Below the pieces are notes generated by a model. The model did not search any database and was not told the DNA's origin. It saw only the letters and a list, made by a program, of their open reading frames with translations. Shown in pieces: positions 53,555 through 62,819 of a DNA stretch of 64,000 bases (position 1 is the stretch's first letter; each line of letters starts with the position of its first letter). The stretch is from DASPWW01 sp963803425 (GTDB lineage Bacteria; Actinomycetota; Thermoleophilia; Solirubrobacterales; 70-9), in contig CAWDMA010000001.1 in NCBI GenBank assembly GCA_963803425.1, positions 186,001-250,000 on the forward strand, in the 5' to 3' direction. A program made the translations under genes and the position numbers.

Positions 53555-55308
53555 CGGCGCAGGGCTGGCTCCAGATCGCGTTCCTGCTCACCGTCGTGAC
53601 GGCGCTCACGCCGCTGTTGGGCGGCTACATGGCGCGTGTGTACCGCGGGGAGCGAGTCTTCCTCACCCCGCTCGTCGCCCCGGCCGAGCGGCTCGCGCTC
53701 CGGTTGCTCGGCAGCGCCGCCCGCGGCGGCCAGGACTGGAAGGCGTACGGCCGCACCGTCGTCGTCTTCAGCGCCGTCTTCTGGCTGCTGCTCTACCTGA
53801 TCCTGCGCACGCAGAGCATCCAGCCGTTCAACCCCGAGGGATTCGGCTCGGCGCCCTGGGACGTCAGCTTCAACACCGCATCCTCGTTCGTCAGCAACAC
53901 CAACTGGCAGTACTACGGCGGCGAGACGACGCTCTCGTACTTCTCCCAGATGGCGGGCCTGACCGTGCAGAACTTCGTCTCCGCCGCGGTCGGGATGGCT
54001 GTCGCGGCGGCGACGATCCGGGGGATAGTCAGCCGCGGCGTCGCGGAGCTCGGGAACTTCTGGGAGGACCTGACGCGGACCCTGCTGTACATCCTCGTCC
54101 CGCTCGCGTTCGTCGGAGCGCTGATCCTGGTCTCGCAGGGCGTGATCCAGACGCTCTCGGGCTCGATCAGCTTCGAGACGGTGGCGGGCGGCGAGCAGAC
54201 CCTGGCGCTCGGCCCGGCCGCCTCGCAGATCGCGATCAAGCAGCTCGGCACGAACGGAGGCGGGTTCTTCAACGTCAACTCCTCCTATCCGTTCGAGAAC
54301 GCGACCGCGCTCTCAGGCTTCATCGAGCTCCTCTTCATCCTGATGATTCCGGCGGCGCTCACCGCCACCTACGGTCGGATGGTGGGCAGCCGCCGCCAGG
54401 GGTGGGCGCTGTTCTCGGCGATGGCGGTGATGCTGGTGATCGGGATCGCCGTCGCGTACGCCGCCGAGCAGAACGGCTCGCCGGCGCAGAAGCAGGCGGG
54501 GCTGGAGACGGCCGCCGGCGCCGGGACCGCGGGCGGGAACCTGGAGGGCAAGGAGCAGCGCAACGGGATCGTCGCCAGCACCGAGTGGGAGGCGGCGACG
54601 ACCGCGGCCTCGAACGGCTCCGTGAACTCCGCGCATGATGCCTACACGGGTGCGGGGGGCGCGGTCGCGCTCGCCAACATGATGACCGGGGAGGTGATCT
54701 TCGGCGGGGTCGGCTCCGGGCTGTACGGGATGATCCTGCTCGTCCTGCTCGCGGTGTTCATAGCGGGGCTGATGGTGGGGCGGACGCCGGAGTACCTCGG
54801 GAAGAAGGTCGAGGCGCGAGAGATCAAGCTCGCCCTGATCGGGACGCTCGTCGTCGAGTTCATCGTGCTCGTGTTCGTGGCGGTCGCCGTCGCGACCCCG
54901 TACGGGGACGCCTCGGTGTACAACCCGAACCCGCAGGGGTTCTCCGAGACTCTGTACGCGTACACCTCGCAGGCGAACAACAACGGCTCCGCGTTCGCCG
55001 GCTATGCCGGTTTCGTGCAGCCCGATCCGCCCGGGAACGCCGGCTCGTACGGGATCACGTTCGCGGACCTCGCCGGAGGGATGGCGATGCTGTTCGGGCG
55101 CTTCGTGCCGCTGCTCGCGGCGCTTGCGATCGCGGGCTCGCTGGCGGGTAAGCGGATCTCGCCGCTCGGTCCGGGCACGTTCCGCACGGATACGCCGACC
55201 TTCGTCGTGCTGCTGATTGCCGTCGTGATCCTGCTCGCCGCGCTCACCTTCTTCCCGGCGATGCTGCTCGGCCCGGTCGTCCAGAGCCTCACCCCGGAGC
55301 TGTTCTGA
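53551..55308 (+). CDS. kdpA: Potassium-transporting ATPase subunit KdpA
   Basis: A 585-residue membrane channel subunit, about ten helices. The selectivity-filter repeats are recognisable: NTASSFVSNTNWQYYGGE, KQLGTNGGGFFNVNSSYPFE, NMMTGEVIFGGVGSGLYGM and SQANNNGSAFAGY. It binds and conducts K+ before KdpB-driven release. The GTG start overlaps kdpF, and the stop overlaps kdpC (TGATG). Length is a little above the E. coli protein (557). Confidence 0.95.
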   Translation: MTAQGWLQIAFLLTVVTALTPLLGGYMARVYRGERVFLTPLVAPAERLALRLLGSAARGGQDWKAYGRTVVVFSAVFWLLLYLILRTQSIQPFNPEGFGSAPWDVSFNTASSFVSNTNWQYYGGETTLSYFSQMAGLTVQNFVSAAVGMAVAAATIRGIVSRGVAELGNFWEDLTRTLLYILVPLAFVGALILVSQGVIQTLSGSISFETVAGGEQTLALGPAASQIAIKQLGTNGGGFFNVNSSYPFENATALSGFIELLFILMIPAALTATYGRMVGSRRQGWALFSAMAVMLVIGIAVAYAAEQNGSPAQKQAGLETAAGAGTAGGNLEGKEQRNGIVASTEWEAATTAASNGSVNSAHDAYTGAGGAVALANMMTGEVIFGGVGSGLYGMILLVLLAVFIAGLMVGRTPEYLGKKVEAREIKLALIGTLVVEFIVLVFVAVAVATPYGDASVYNPNPQGFSETLYAYTSQANNNGSAFAGYAGFVQPDPPGNAGSYGITFADLAGGMAMLFGRFVPLLAALAIAGSLAGKRISPLGPGTFRTDTPTFVVLLIAVVILLAALTFFPAMLLGPVVQSLTPELF

Positions 55309-55898
55309 TGCGCAGGGACCTGACCGCGTCGGCCGTCGCTGCGGTGCTTATCACCGTCGCCCTCGGGCTCGGCTACCCGCTGCTCACCACGGGCGTCGCT
55401 CAGCTCGCCTTCCCCGGCAAGGCGGACGGGAGCCTCCTGAAGCGCGGCGGCGCCACGGTCGGGTCGGAGCTGATCGCACAGGGCTTCGAGCGCGACCCGC
55501 GCTACTTCCAGCCCCGTCCCTCGCAGACTTCCTATAGCGGCGACGTCACCTTCTTCAACAACCTCGGCCCCAATGACCGCCGGCTCAAGCAGCTGTTCAT
55601 GAAGTGGATCCATCGCTACATCGCGCTCGAGGGGGGCCACGTCCCGGGCGGGCTCACCCCCGCCGGGGTGCCCGTCGACGCGGTCACCACCTCGGGATCC
55701 GGCGTCGACCCGCACATATCCGAGGCGAACGCCGAGATCCAAGCGCACCGCGTCTCGGACGTCCGCGGGATCCCGCTCGCCACGGTGCGGGAGCTGATCG
55801 GCGAGCACACCGCCGGCCGCGCGCTCGGATTCCTGGGAGAGCCGGGCGTGAACGTGCTGGAGCTCAACCTCGCTCTCGACGATCAGGAGGTTGGGTGA
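55308..55898 (+). CDS. kdpC: Potassium-transporting ATPase subunit KdpC
   Basis: A 196-residue single-span subunit. One N-terminal membrane helix (TASAVAAVLITVALGLGYPL) is followed by the periplasmic domain with FPGKADGSLL, GSELIAQGFERDPRYFQPRP, and ISEANAEIQAHRVSDVRGIP; the last is characteristic of KdpC. It lies between kdpA and kdpB instead of after kdpB. The stop overlaps the kdpB GTG (GTGA). Confidence 0.93.
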   Translation: MRRDLTASAVAAVLITVALGLGYPLLTTGVAQLAFPGKADGSLLKRGGATVGSELIAQGFERDPRYFQPRPSQTSYSGDVTFFNNLGPNDRRLKQLFMKWIHRYIALEGGHVPGGLTPAGVPVDAVTTSGSGVDPHISEANAEIQAHRVSDVRGIPLATVRELIGEHTAGRALGFLGEPGVNVLELNLALDDQEVG

Positions 55899-57985
55899 GC
55901 CCGCGGCCGCAGCCCCGCGCCTCGATGCTCGACCCCGGCCTCCTGGTTCCGGCTGTGGTCGCGAGCGTGCGAAAGCTCGACCCCCGCGTGCAGCTTCACA
56001 ACCCGGTCATGTTCGTGGTCGAGGTCGGGGCCGCGATCACCACGATCGGGTGGATGATGCAGGCGCTCGGGTCGGGGCCGCTGGGCGGCGGTGACGAGCC
56101 GGCGTGGTTCACGTTCACGGTCGGGCTGTGGCTGTGGCTGACGGTGCTGTTCGCGAACTTCGCCGAGGCGCTCGCCGAGGGTCGCGGCAGGGCCCAGGCG
56201 GCCGCGCTTCGCTCCACCCGCACGGAGACGGTCGCGAAGCTCCGCGACGGCGGCGAGGTGCCCGCTTCCGGGCTGAACCGCGGCGACGTCGTGATCGTCG
56301 AGGCGCCCGGGGTGATCCCCGGCGACGGCACGGTGATCGAGGGGATCGCCTCGGTGGACGAGTCCGCGATCACGGGCGAGTCGGCTCCGGTGATCCGGGA
56401 GGCGGGCGGAGACCGGAGCGCCGTCACCGGCGGGACCCGCGTGCTCTCCGACCGGATCGTCGTCGAGATCACCCAGGAGCCCGGGAAGAGCTTCCTCGAC
56501 CGGATGATCGGCCTGGTCGAGGGCGCGGAGCGGCGCCGCACACCGAACGAGATCGCCCTCAACATCCTGCTCGCCGGGCTCACCCTGATCTTCCTGGTCG
56601 TCGTCGTCACCCTGACGCCGTTCGCCGAGCTCGCCCGGACGCCGGCCTCCGTGCCGACGCTGATCGCGCTGCTGGTCGCGCTGATCCCGACCACGATCGG
56701 TGCCCTGCTGTCGGCGATCGGGATCGCCGGCATGGACCGGCTCGTCCGCCGCAACGTGCTCGCCCTCTCCGGGCGCGCGGTGGAGGCGGCGGGCGACGTC
56801 GACGTGCTGCTGCTCGACAAGACCGGGACGATCACGCTCGGGAACAGGGAGGCGACGGCGCTCATCCCGATGCCGGGCGTCTCCGAGCCGGAGCTCGCGG
56901 AGGCCGCTCAGGTCTCCTCGCTCGCCGACGAGACGCCCGAGGGCCGCTCGATCGTGGTGCTCGCGAAGCAGCACGGGATCCGGGAGCACCAGCTCTCCTC
57001 CCGCGAGGCGAGGTTCATCCCGTTCAGCGCCGAGACGCGGATGAGCGGCGTCGACCTGAACGGTCGGCGGCTCCGCAAGGGCGCAGGCGATGCGATCACC
57101 GCCTGGGTCGAGTCGGAGGGCGGGAAGGAGCCGCCGGAGCTCGGCGCGGCGCTCGACCGGATCGGTCGTGAGGGCGGGACTCCGCTCGCGGTGGCCCAGG
57201 ACAGTCAGGTGCTCGGGGTGGTCTACCTCAAGGACGTGATCAAGGAGGGGATGCAGCAGCGGTTCGACCAGCTGCGCGCGATGGGGATCCGGACGGTGAT
57301 GGTGACCGGCGACAACAGGCTGACGGCGGCGAAGATCGCCGAGGAGTCGGGAGTCGACGACTTCCTCGCCGAGGCGACACCGGAGCGAAAGCTCGAGATG
57401 ATCCGCGAGCAGCAGGGCTCAGGGCGGCTGATCGCGATGACTGGAGACGGCACCAACGACGCCCCGGCGCTCGCGCAGGCGGACGTGGGCGTCGCGATGA
57501 ACACTGGCACCCAGGCAGCCCGCGAGGCCGGGAACATGGTCGACCTCGACTCCAACCCGACGAAGCTGATCGAGATCGTGGAGGTCGGAAAGCAGCTCCT
57601 GATCACGCGCGGCGCGCTCACCACGTTCTCGATCGCGAACGACGTCGCCAAGTACTTCGCGATCCTGCCGGCGATCTTCTCCGCGACCTACGCGGTGGCC
57701 ACCGGCGCCGCCGGCCCGGCGGCATTCGGCGACGGACCGCTCGACGAGCTCAACGTGATGCAGCTCGGCAGCCCCGAGTCGGCGATCATCTCGGCGATCG
57801 TCTTCAACGCGCTGATCATCCCCGCGCTGGTCCCGCTGGCGCTGCGCGGGGTCCGCTACCGGCCGCGCGGGGCGACTGCGATCCTGCGGCGGAACCTGCT
57901 GCTGTACGGCCTTGGCGGGCTGATCGCCCCGTTCGTGGGGATCAAGCTGATCGACCTGTTCGTGCACGGGGTGCTGGGCGCTTGA
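55895..57985 (+). CDS. kdpB: Potassium-transporting P-type ATPase subunit KdpB
   Basis: A 696-residue P-type ATPase. The phosphorylation motif is LLLDKTGTITLGN, the actuator loop is DESAITGESAPVI, the ATP-binding KGAGDAI and the hinge TGDGTNDAPALAQADVGVAM. It powers K+ uptake with KdpA. The GTG at 55895 overlaps the kdpC stop, and the stop overlaps the next gene (TTGA). Full length. Confidence 0.96.
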   Translation: MSPRPQPRASMLDPGLLVPAVVASVRKLDPRVQLHNPVMFVVEVGAAITTIGWMMQALGSGPLGGGDEPAWFTFTVGLWLWLTVLFANFAEALAEGRGRAQAAALRSTRTETVAKLRDGGEVPASGLNRGDVVIVEAPGVIPGDGTVIEGIASVDESAITGESAPVIREAGGDRSAVTGGTRVLSDRIVVEITQEPGKSFLDRMIGLVEGAERRRTPNEIALNILLAGLTLIFLVVVVTLTPFAELARTPASVPTLIALLVALIPTTIGALLSAIGIAGMDRLVRRNVLALSGRAVEAAGDVDVLLLDKTGTITLGNREATALIPMPGVSEPELAEAAQVSSLADETPEGRSIVVLAKQHGIREHQLSSREARFIPFSAETRMSGVDLNGRRLRKGAGDAITAWVESEGGKEPPELGAALDRIGREGGTPLAVAQDSQVLGVVYLKDVIKEGMQQRFDQLRAMGIRTVMVTGDNRLTAAKIAEESGVDDFLAEATPERKLEMIREQQGSGRLIAMTGDGTNDAPALAQADVGVAMNTGTQAAREAGNMVDLDSNPTKLIEIVEVGKQLLITRGALTTFSIANDVAKYFAILPAIFSATYAVATGAAGPAAFGDGPLDELNVMQLGSPESAIISAIVFNALIIPALVPLALRGVRYRPRGATAILRRNLLLYGLGGLIAPFVGIKLIDLFVHGVLGA

Positions 57986-59103
57986 CCGACGCCGTCGCGA
58001 CCCGCGGCAGCCACAAGGTCTTCCTCGGGATGGCCGCAGGCGTCGGGAAGACCTACCGGATGCTTCGTGAGGCCCAGGACGAGGCGGAGGCGGGGCGCGA
58101 CGTCGCGATCGGCTACCTCGAGCCCCACGACCGGGCCGAGACCGTCGCGCAGGCGGAGGGCCTCGAGGTCGTACCACGCCGCCGGGCCAGCCATGCCGAG
58201 CTCACGCTCGAGGAGATGGACCTCCCCGCCGTGATCACGCGCGCGCCGGAGCTTGCGCTGGTGGACGAGATCGCCCACACGAACGCTCCGGGGCTTGAGC
58301 ACGTCAAGCGGTACGAAGACGTCGCGCAAATCCTCGACTCGGGAATCGACGTGTTCTCGACGGTCAACGTCCAGCACCTCGAGAGCCTCAACGACCAGGT
58401 GTCGGACCTGACCGGGATCCGGGTCCGGGAGACGCTCCCCGATCGGGTCGTCGCCGGAGCCGACGAGGTGGTGCTGGTCGACCTCACCCCCGAGGGGCTG
58501 CTGCAGCGCCTCAGGGAGGGCAAGGTCTATCCGCCGGAGCGGATCGACTCGGCGGTGTCGAACTTCTTCGCGATCGAGAACCTGCAGGCGCTGCGGGAGA
58601 TCGCGCTGCGACAGGTCGCCGAGGAGGTAGAGTCGAAGCGGCTCGTGCGCGAGGCGGTGGGCACTCGCGAGGACAGCGTCAGCGCCTCCACGCCGCAGGC
58701 GATCGGCGAGCGCCTGCTCGCTCTCGTTCGCCCCGCCCCCGAGTCGCAGCGGCTCGTCCGGCGGGCGTGGAGGTCCGCACAGCGCCTAGGCGCCGAGCTC
58801 GACCTGCTGTGGGTGAAGGAGTCCAGCGGGAGCCCCACTGCCGAGGTCCAGGAGCAGGTCGACGCGATCCGCCGGCTCGCATCGGTGCTCGGCGTCCATC
58901 TGCTCGTCGTCGAGGGGGACGAGCTCGTCGAGACCGTGCGCCAGGTTGCCCAGGAGCGCGGGACGACGTACGTCCTGATGGGCGCTCCGGGGCGGCGTTC
59001 GGTGATGCAGAGAGTGGTGGACCCCCTGCCCGTCCGCCTGCTCGAGGCCCTGCCGGGGGTCGACCTGAGGATCGTCGCCGACCGCAGCCGCCGCGCACCG
59101 TGA
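57982..59103 (+). CDS. KdpD N-terminal sensor half (KdpD plus Usp domains) as a separate protein
   Basis: A 373-residue soluble protein equal to the cytoplasmic N-terminal half of classical KdpD. The KdpD domain starts with HKVFLGMAAGVGKTYRML (P-loop) and includes IGYLEPHDRAET, ALVDEIAHTNAPG, and VFSTVNVQHLESLNDQV. A Usp-like domain covers residues about 245-370. There is no membrane region or kinase domain; these lie in the separate protein at 49782-51206. It presumably works with that kinase in trans, or acts alone on KdpFABC; both are inference. TTG start overlaps kdpB. Confidence 0.87.
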   Translation: MTDAVATRGSHKVFLGMAAGVGKTYRMLREAQDEAEAGRDVAIGYLEPHDRAETVAQAEGLEVVPRRRASHAELTLEEMDLPAVITRAPELALVDEIAHTNAPGLEHVKRYEDVAQILDSGIDVFSTVNVQHLESLNDQVSDLTGIRVRETLPDRVVAGADEVVLVDLTPEGLLQRLREGKVYPPERIDSAVSNFFAIENLQALREIALRQVAEEVESKRLVREAVGTREDSVSASTPQAIGERLLALVRPAPESQRLVRRAWRSAQRLGAELDLLWVKESSGSPTAEVQEQVDAIRRLASVLGVHLLVVEGDELVETVRQVAQERGTTYVLMGAPGRRSVMQRVVDPLPVRLLEALPGVDLRIVADRSRRAP

Positions 59104-59546
59104 GCACGTCCGCCGACACCCGGATCCTGTTCCCGTTCTTCGGAGAGCGGCTGTCGCAGTCGGCGCTCGACGCCGCGCTCCGCCTCTGCAGGGCGGACCA
59201 GGCGACACTCGTGCCGGTCTACCTCGCCGAGGTGCCGCTCAACCTTCCGCTCGACTCACCGCTCCCGCGCGAGGCGGAGCGGGCGGTGCCGGTGCTGGAG
59301 GCGGTGGAGCAGCGGGCGCACGTCGCCGGCGTACCCGTCGACTCGAGGATCGAGCTCGGCCGCACCCACCGGCACGCGATCCTGCAGCTCCTCGACCACG
59401 AGCGTTACGACAGGATCGTCGCCGCGGCGGCGACCCACGGAGATGACGGGCTCAGCGCCGACGACATCGCGTGGCTGCTCGACCACGCCGCAGGCGAGAT
59501 CGTCGTGCTTCGGGCCGGCGTCGACGCCCCGGAGCTCAGCCGCTGA
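59100..59546 (+). CDS. UspA-type universal stress protein
   Basis: A 148-residue Usp-fold protein. It starts MSTSADTRILFPFFGERLSQ (GTG start overlapping the previous stop, GTGA), with YDRIVAAAATHGDDGLSADD in the middle and AGEIVVLRAGVD at the end. The classical ATP-binding GxxG pattern is not clear. As the last gene of the kdp operon it may modulate the KdpD sensor half. It overlaps the convergent amine oxidase gene by 11 bases. Confidence 0.78.
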   Translation: MSTSADTRILFPFFGERLSQSALDAALRLCRADQATLVPVYLAEVPLNLPLDSPLPREAERAVPVLEAVEQRAHVAGVPVDSRIELGRTHRHAILQLLDHERYDRIVAAAATHGDDGLSADDIAWLLDHAAGEIVVLRAGVDAPELSR

Positions 59547-60732
59547 GCTGCCGCGCGGCCCGCGCCCCGCTGCGCAGCGCCCCCTCCATCAGCGCGGCGA
59601 ACTCCCCGGCGGTGTGCTCGCCGGCGAACGCGAGCGGGCCGACCGTCTGCTCGAGGGTCTCGGTGATCTCGACCGAGGGCAGGGTCGAGTACGCGGCGCC
59701 CACCCATGGGTCGTCGCTCCAGGTCGAGAGCAGCGCCCCCGCCGGGTCGAGGTCGAGGTCGGGCCGGAGCGCCTGCAGCGAGTCGAGCCACGCGCCGGGG
59801 CCGTCCGCGACCGCGAGCGCCTCGAGCGCCCCGCGCGAGCCGGCGAACGCGTGCACGACGTCCTGCACCCGGCCCCGGTCGCCGGTCGCGGTCCACGTCC
59901 AGTAGCGCTCCGGGACCGAGATCACGGCGCTCGTCGGAGCGGCGGAGCGGAGCGGGACGAACAGCTTCGCGGCGTGCCCGTACGGGACGTCGCGAAGCGC
60001 CCTCGCGAGCGGCCCGGGCAGCGCCGGCTCGAACGCGAGATCCGCGGCGCGAGTCGCCGGGATCGCGATCACGCACGCGTCTGCCTCCACCTCGGTGCCG
60101 GCGGTCCCGACCGCGACCCCGCGCTCGCTCCACGCCACCCGCCGGGCCGGGGTGCGGAGGTGGATCCGGTCGCGGAGCGGCTCGGCGAGCGCCTCCGCGA
60201 GCCGCTGGTTCCCGCCCGCGATCCCGGGCGCCTCGTCGTCGTCCACGTGGGCGAGCCCGGCGAGGCTGACCGCCGGGACGGTGTCGGCGTGGCTCGCGGA
60301 GGACACCTCGAGCCTGGCGAGCAGCACCTCGCGTGCGGCCGGGTGCACGTCGAGCTCGCCGAGCACGTGCGAGGACGGCTGACGGCCCAGCCCCGGGTCG
60401 CGCTCGAGCGCGGCGTTCGCCGCCTCGATCGCCGCCTCCAGCGCCCCCGGCTCCAGCTCGGAGACGCCGCGCGGCTCGCGCCGCCCGTACTTCATCCCCT
60501 TGTCCCACAGTCCGACGCCGAGCTCGGTTGCGAGCTCGCGGATGTAGGTGTTGCCCGGCAGGATGAACTCGGCGCCCATCTCGACCACCGCCCCGTTGTC
60601 GAGCCGGCGCGACCACACCCGCCCGCCGACCCGGCCGCGCGCCTCGAGCACGACCACCTCGTGCCCGGCGGCGTCGAGCTCGCGCGCCGCGTTCAGCCCC
60701 GCGAGCCCTGCTCCCAGCACGACTGCACGCAT
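59536..60732 (-). CDS. Flavin-containing amine oxidase/NAD(P)-binding oxidoreductase
   Basis: A 398-residue FAD enzyme of the amine oxidase/protoporphyrinogen oxidase fold. FAD binding is shown by VVLGAGLAGLNAARELDAAG, the ribityl region GRVGGRVWSRRLDNGAVVE, and the C-terminal FAGEHTAGEFAALMEGAL. The substrate (amine, carotenoid, porphyrin) is unknown. The start ATG at 60732 overlaps the response-regulator stop (TGATG), so the two are coupled. Confidence 0.85.
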   Translation of the reverse strand: MRAVVLGAGLAGLNAARELDAAGHEVVVLEARGRVGGRVWSRRLDNGAVVEMGAEFILPGNTYIRELATELGVGLWDKGMKYGRREPRGVSELEPGALEAAIEAANAALERDPGLGRQPSSHVLGELDVHPAAREVLLARLEVSSASHADTVPAVSLAGLAHVDDDEAPGIAGGNQRLAEALAEPLRDRIHLRTPARRVAWSERGVAVGTAGTEVEADACVIAIPATRAADLAFEPALPGPLARALRDVPYGHAAKLFVPLRSAAPTSAVISVPERYWTWTATGDRGRVQDVVHAFAGSRGALEALAVADGPGAWLDSLQALRPDLDLDPAGALLSTWSDDPWVGAAYSTLPSVEITETLEQTVGPLAFAGEHTAGEFAALMEGALRSGARAARQLSG

Positions 60733-61388
60733 CAGTCGACGAGCCTCCGGGCGACCGCCCAGCGGCTGAGCTCGTGGCGGTTGGAGAGCTGCAGCTTTCT
60801 GAGCACGGAGCTGACGTGGGCCTCGACGGTCTTCGCTGAGATCCCCAGCCTATGCGCGATCTCCTTGTACAGGTACCCGCGGGCGATGTAGCGCAGCACC
60901 TCGCGCTCGCGCGAGGTGAGCTGGTCGAGCTCAGGGTCGATCTCCTCGGCCGGCAGCGAGTCCGCGAACGCGTCGAGCACGAACCCCGCCAGCCGCGGCG
61001 AGAACACCGCGTCGCCGTCGCGGACGCGGCCGACCGCCTCGGCGAGCTCCGGTCCCGTGATCGTCTTCGTCACGTACCCTCGCGCTCCGGCCCGCACGAT
61101 CGCGATCACGTCCTCCGCGGCGTCCGAGACCGACAGCGCCAGGAAGCGCTGGTCGGGGCGGGACGCGAGCACCTGGCGGATCACCTCGACCCCGCCCCCG
61201 CCGGGCATGTGGACGTCGAGCAGGACGACGTCGGGGCCGAGCTCGGTGATCAGCCGCACCGCGTCCTCGATCGCCCCCGCCTCCCCGACCACCTCGACGA
61301 GCTCGGCGAGCTCAGCGCGCACGCCGGCGCGGAAGATCCGGTGGTCGTCGACGATCACGACGCTCGGCGCGCCGGACGGCCCGCTCAC
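60732..61388 (-). CDS. NarL/FixJ-family response regulator
   Basis: A 218-residue regulator with a receiver domain (VVIVDDHRIF; phosphoacceptor in VVLLDVHMPGGGG; lysine in GYVTKTIT) and a LuxR helix-turn-helix (LTSREREVLRYIARGYLYKE; ISAKTVEAHVSSVLRKLQLS). It partners the kinase encoded directly upstream, whose stop overlaps its start by four bases. Target genes are unknown; the neighbouring PspC proteins suggest envelope stress, as inference. Confidence 0.9.
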   Translation of the reverse strand: MSGPSGAPSVVIVDDHRIFRAGVRAELAELVEVVGEAGAIEDAVRLITELGPDVVLLDVHMPGGGGVEVIRQVLASRPDQRFLALSVSDAAEDVIAIVRAGARGYVTKTITGPELAEAVGRVRDGDAVFSPRLAGFVLDAFADSLPAEEIDPELDQLTSREREVLRYIARGYLYKEIAHRLGISAKTVEAHVSSVLRKLQLSNRHELSRWAVARRLVD

Positions 61389-62614
61389 CGGCGCCCCACG
61401 GTCAGCTCGACCTCGGTTCCGGTACCCGGCGCGCTGCGGATCTCCGCGGTGCCGCCGAGCCGCTCCACCCGGCCGACGATCGACTCGCGCACCCCGCGCC
61501 GATCCGGCGGGATCCGCTCCGGGTCGAAGCCCTGCCCACGGTCGTCGACGAAGGTCCGCACCCTGTCGGCGTCCACCTCCGCGTACAGGCGCACGGTGCC
61601 GCCGTTGGCGCCGAACTTCGCCGCGTTCGTGAGCGCCTCACGGGTGGCCGCGACCAGCGTCTCCATCCGGTCGTCGAGCGGGCAGTCGCCGACCACGACG
61701 ACCTCGATTGCTGTCCCGAGCTGATCCTCGACGTCGACCGCGGCGGCCCGGAGGGCGTCGGCGATCCGCTCGTCCGGGCGGGGGGTCGGGTTGCCGGCGA
61801 GCCACGCCCGCAGCTCGCGCTCCTGGCGGCGGGCGAGCTGGGCGACCTCGGCCGGGTCGTCGGCGCGCCGCTGCACGAGCGCCAGCGTCTGCAGCACCGA
61901 GTCGTGCAGGTGCGCGCCCACCTCGGAGCGCTCTTGGGAGCGGATCCGCGCTGCCCGCTCCGCCGCAAGGCTGCGCGCGAACCGCACCCACAGCGGGGCG
62001 AGCACCAGCCCAACCCCGACGATCACGACGAGCGCCGCCAGCGCGGCGTCGCCGGCGGCGTCGAGCACCCCGTTCGCCCACAGGAACAGGAGCGCGGCGC
62101 CGACCACGAGCGCGATCCCGAACCCGGCCACCGAGAGCCGCCCGGCGGCCTCGCGCGATCGGCGCGACGGCGCGGCGGGCGACGCCTCGAGAGGCGCGGA
62201 GTCCGCGGGCGTGGGTCTGGACAGGCTCCACAGCAGCGTCACGCCGAAAGCGGCGAGCACCAGCGGCCACACGAGCGCGTCGCTCCACCACACGCCGAGC
62301 TGCCGGAACGCGAGCAGGACGCTGAGCGCGAGCAGCCCTACGCCCGTCGCGATCCGCCAGCTCCCAGCGCGCCGCCGCCGCCCGCCAAGCTCGCGCGGGT
62401 CGGAGCCCTCCGCCGGCACCACCGCCCACATCAGCAGGTACGCGATCGCGCCGAGGCCGCTGGTGCCGATCGTGACCACAACCAGCCCCAGCCGGGGCAC
62501 CAGGGGGTCGACGCCGAGCCGCCGGGCGATCCCCGCGCACACGCCGCCGATAACCGCGTTGTCGGGGTCGCGGCGGAGGCCGTGCTGCGCGGGGTGCGCG
62601 CTCACGCCCCGCAT
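61385..62614 (-). CDS. PspC-domain sensor histidine kinase (HisKA_3-like)
   Basis: A 409-residue membrane kinase. The N-terminus is a PspC domain (NAVIGGVCAGIARRLGVDPL, then a membrane helix), followed by about four more helices (residues 85-215), a dimerisation helix with the phosphoacceptor HLHDSVLQTLALVQRR (near residue 237), and an ATPase domain with EALTNAAKFGANGGTVR and DRGQGFDPERIPPDRRGV. PspC-fused kinases of the DesK/LiaS type sense membrane stress. It is co-transcribed with the NarL regulator. Confidence 0.88.
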   Translation of the reverse strand: MRGVSAHPAQHGLRRDPDNAVIGGVCAGIARRLGVDPLVPRLGLVVVTIGTSGLGAIAYLLMWAVVPAEGSDPRELGGRRRRAGSWRIATGVGLLALSVLLAFRQLGVWWSDALVWPLVLAAFGVTLLWSLSRPTPADSAPLEASPAAPSRRSREAAGRLSVAGFGIALVVGAALLFLWANGVLDAAGDAALAALVVIVGVGLVLAPLWVRFARSLAAERAARIRSQERSEVGAHLHDSVLQTLALVQRRADDPAEVAQLARRQERELRAWLAGNPTPRPDERIADALRAAAVDVEDQLGTAIEVVVVGDCPLDDRMETLVAATREALTNAAKFGANGGTVRLYAEVDADRVRTFVDDRGQGFDPERIPPDRRGVRESIVGRVERLGGTAEIRSAPGTGTEVELTVGRR

Positions 62615-62627
62615 GGTGACGCGTTCG

Positions 62628-62819
62628 CTACCGGTGGCGAGCGCCCATCCCGCTCGCCACCAGCACGACGCCCGCTCCGGCTGCCAGCGCGGACAGCAGC
62701 CATCCCGCCTCCAGCGCGATCGAGCCGTCCTCCTGCAGCACGATCAGCGCGCCGAGCCCGCACACCGCGACGCCGGCGACGAGCGAGATCAGGTCGAGCC
62801 GCTCCCGCAGCCCGCTCAT
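62628..62819 (-). CDS. Small two-helix membrane protein
   Basis: A 63-residue protein with two hydrophobic segments (ISLVAGVAVCGLGALIVLQ and LLSALAAGAGVVLVASGM). It overlaps the upstream PspC gene by four bases and precedes the kinase by 13 bases, so it belongs to this operon. No family is recognised. Confidence 0.65.
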   Translation of the reverse strand: MSGLRERLDLISLVAGVAVCGLGALIVLQEDGSIALEAGWLLSALAAGAGVVLVASGMGARHR

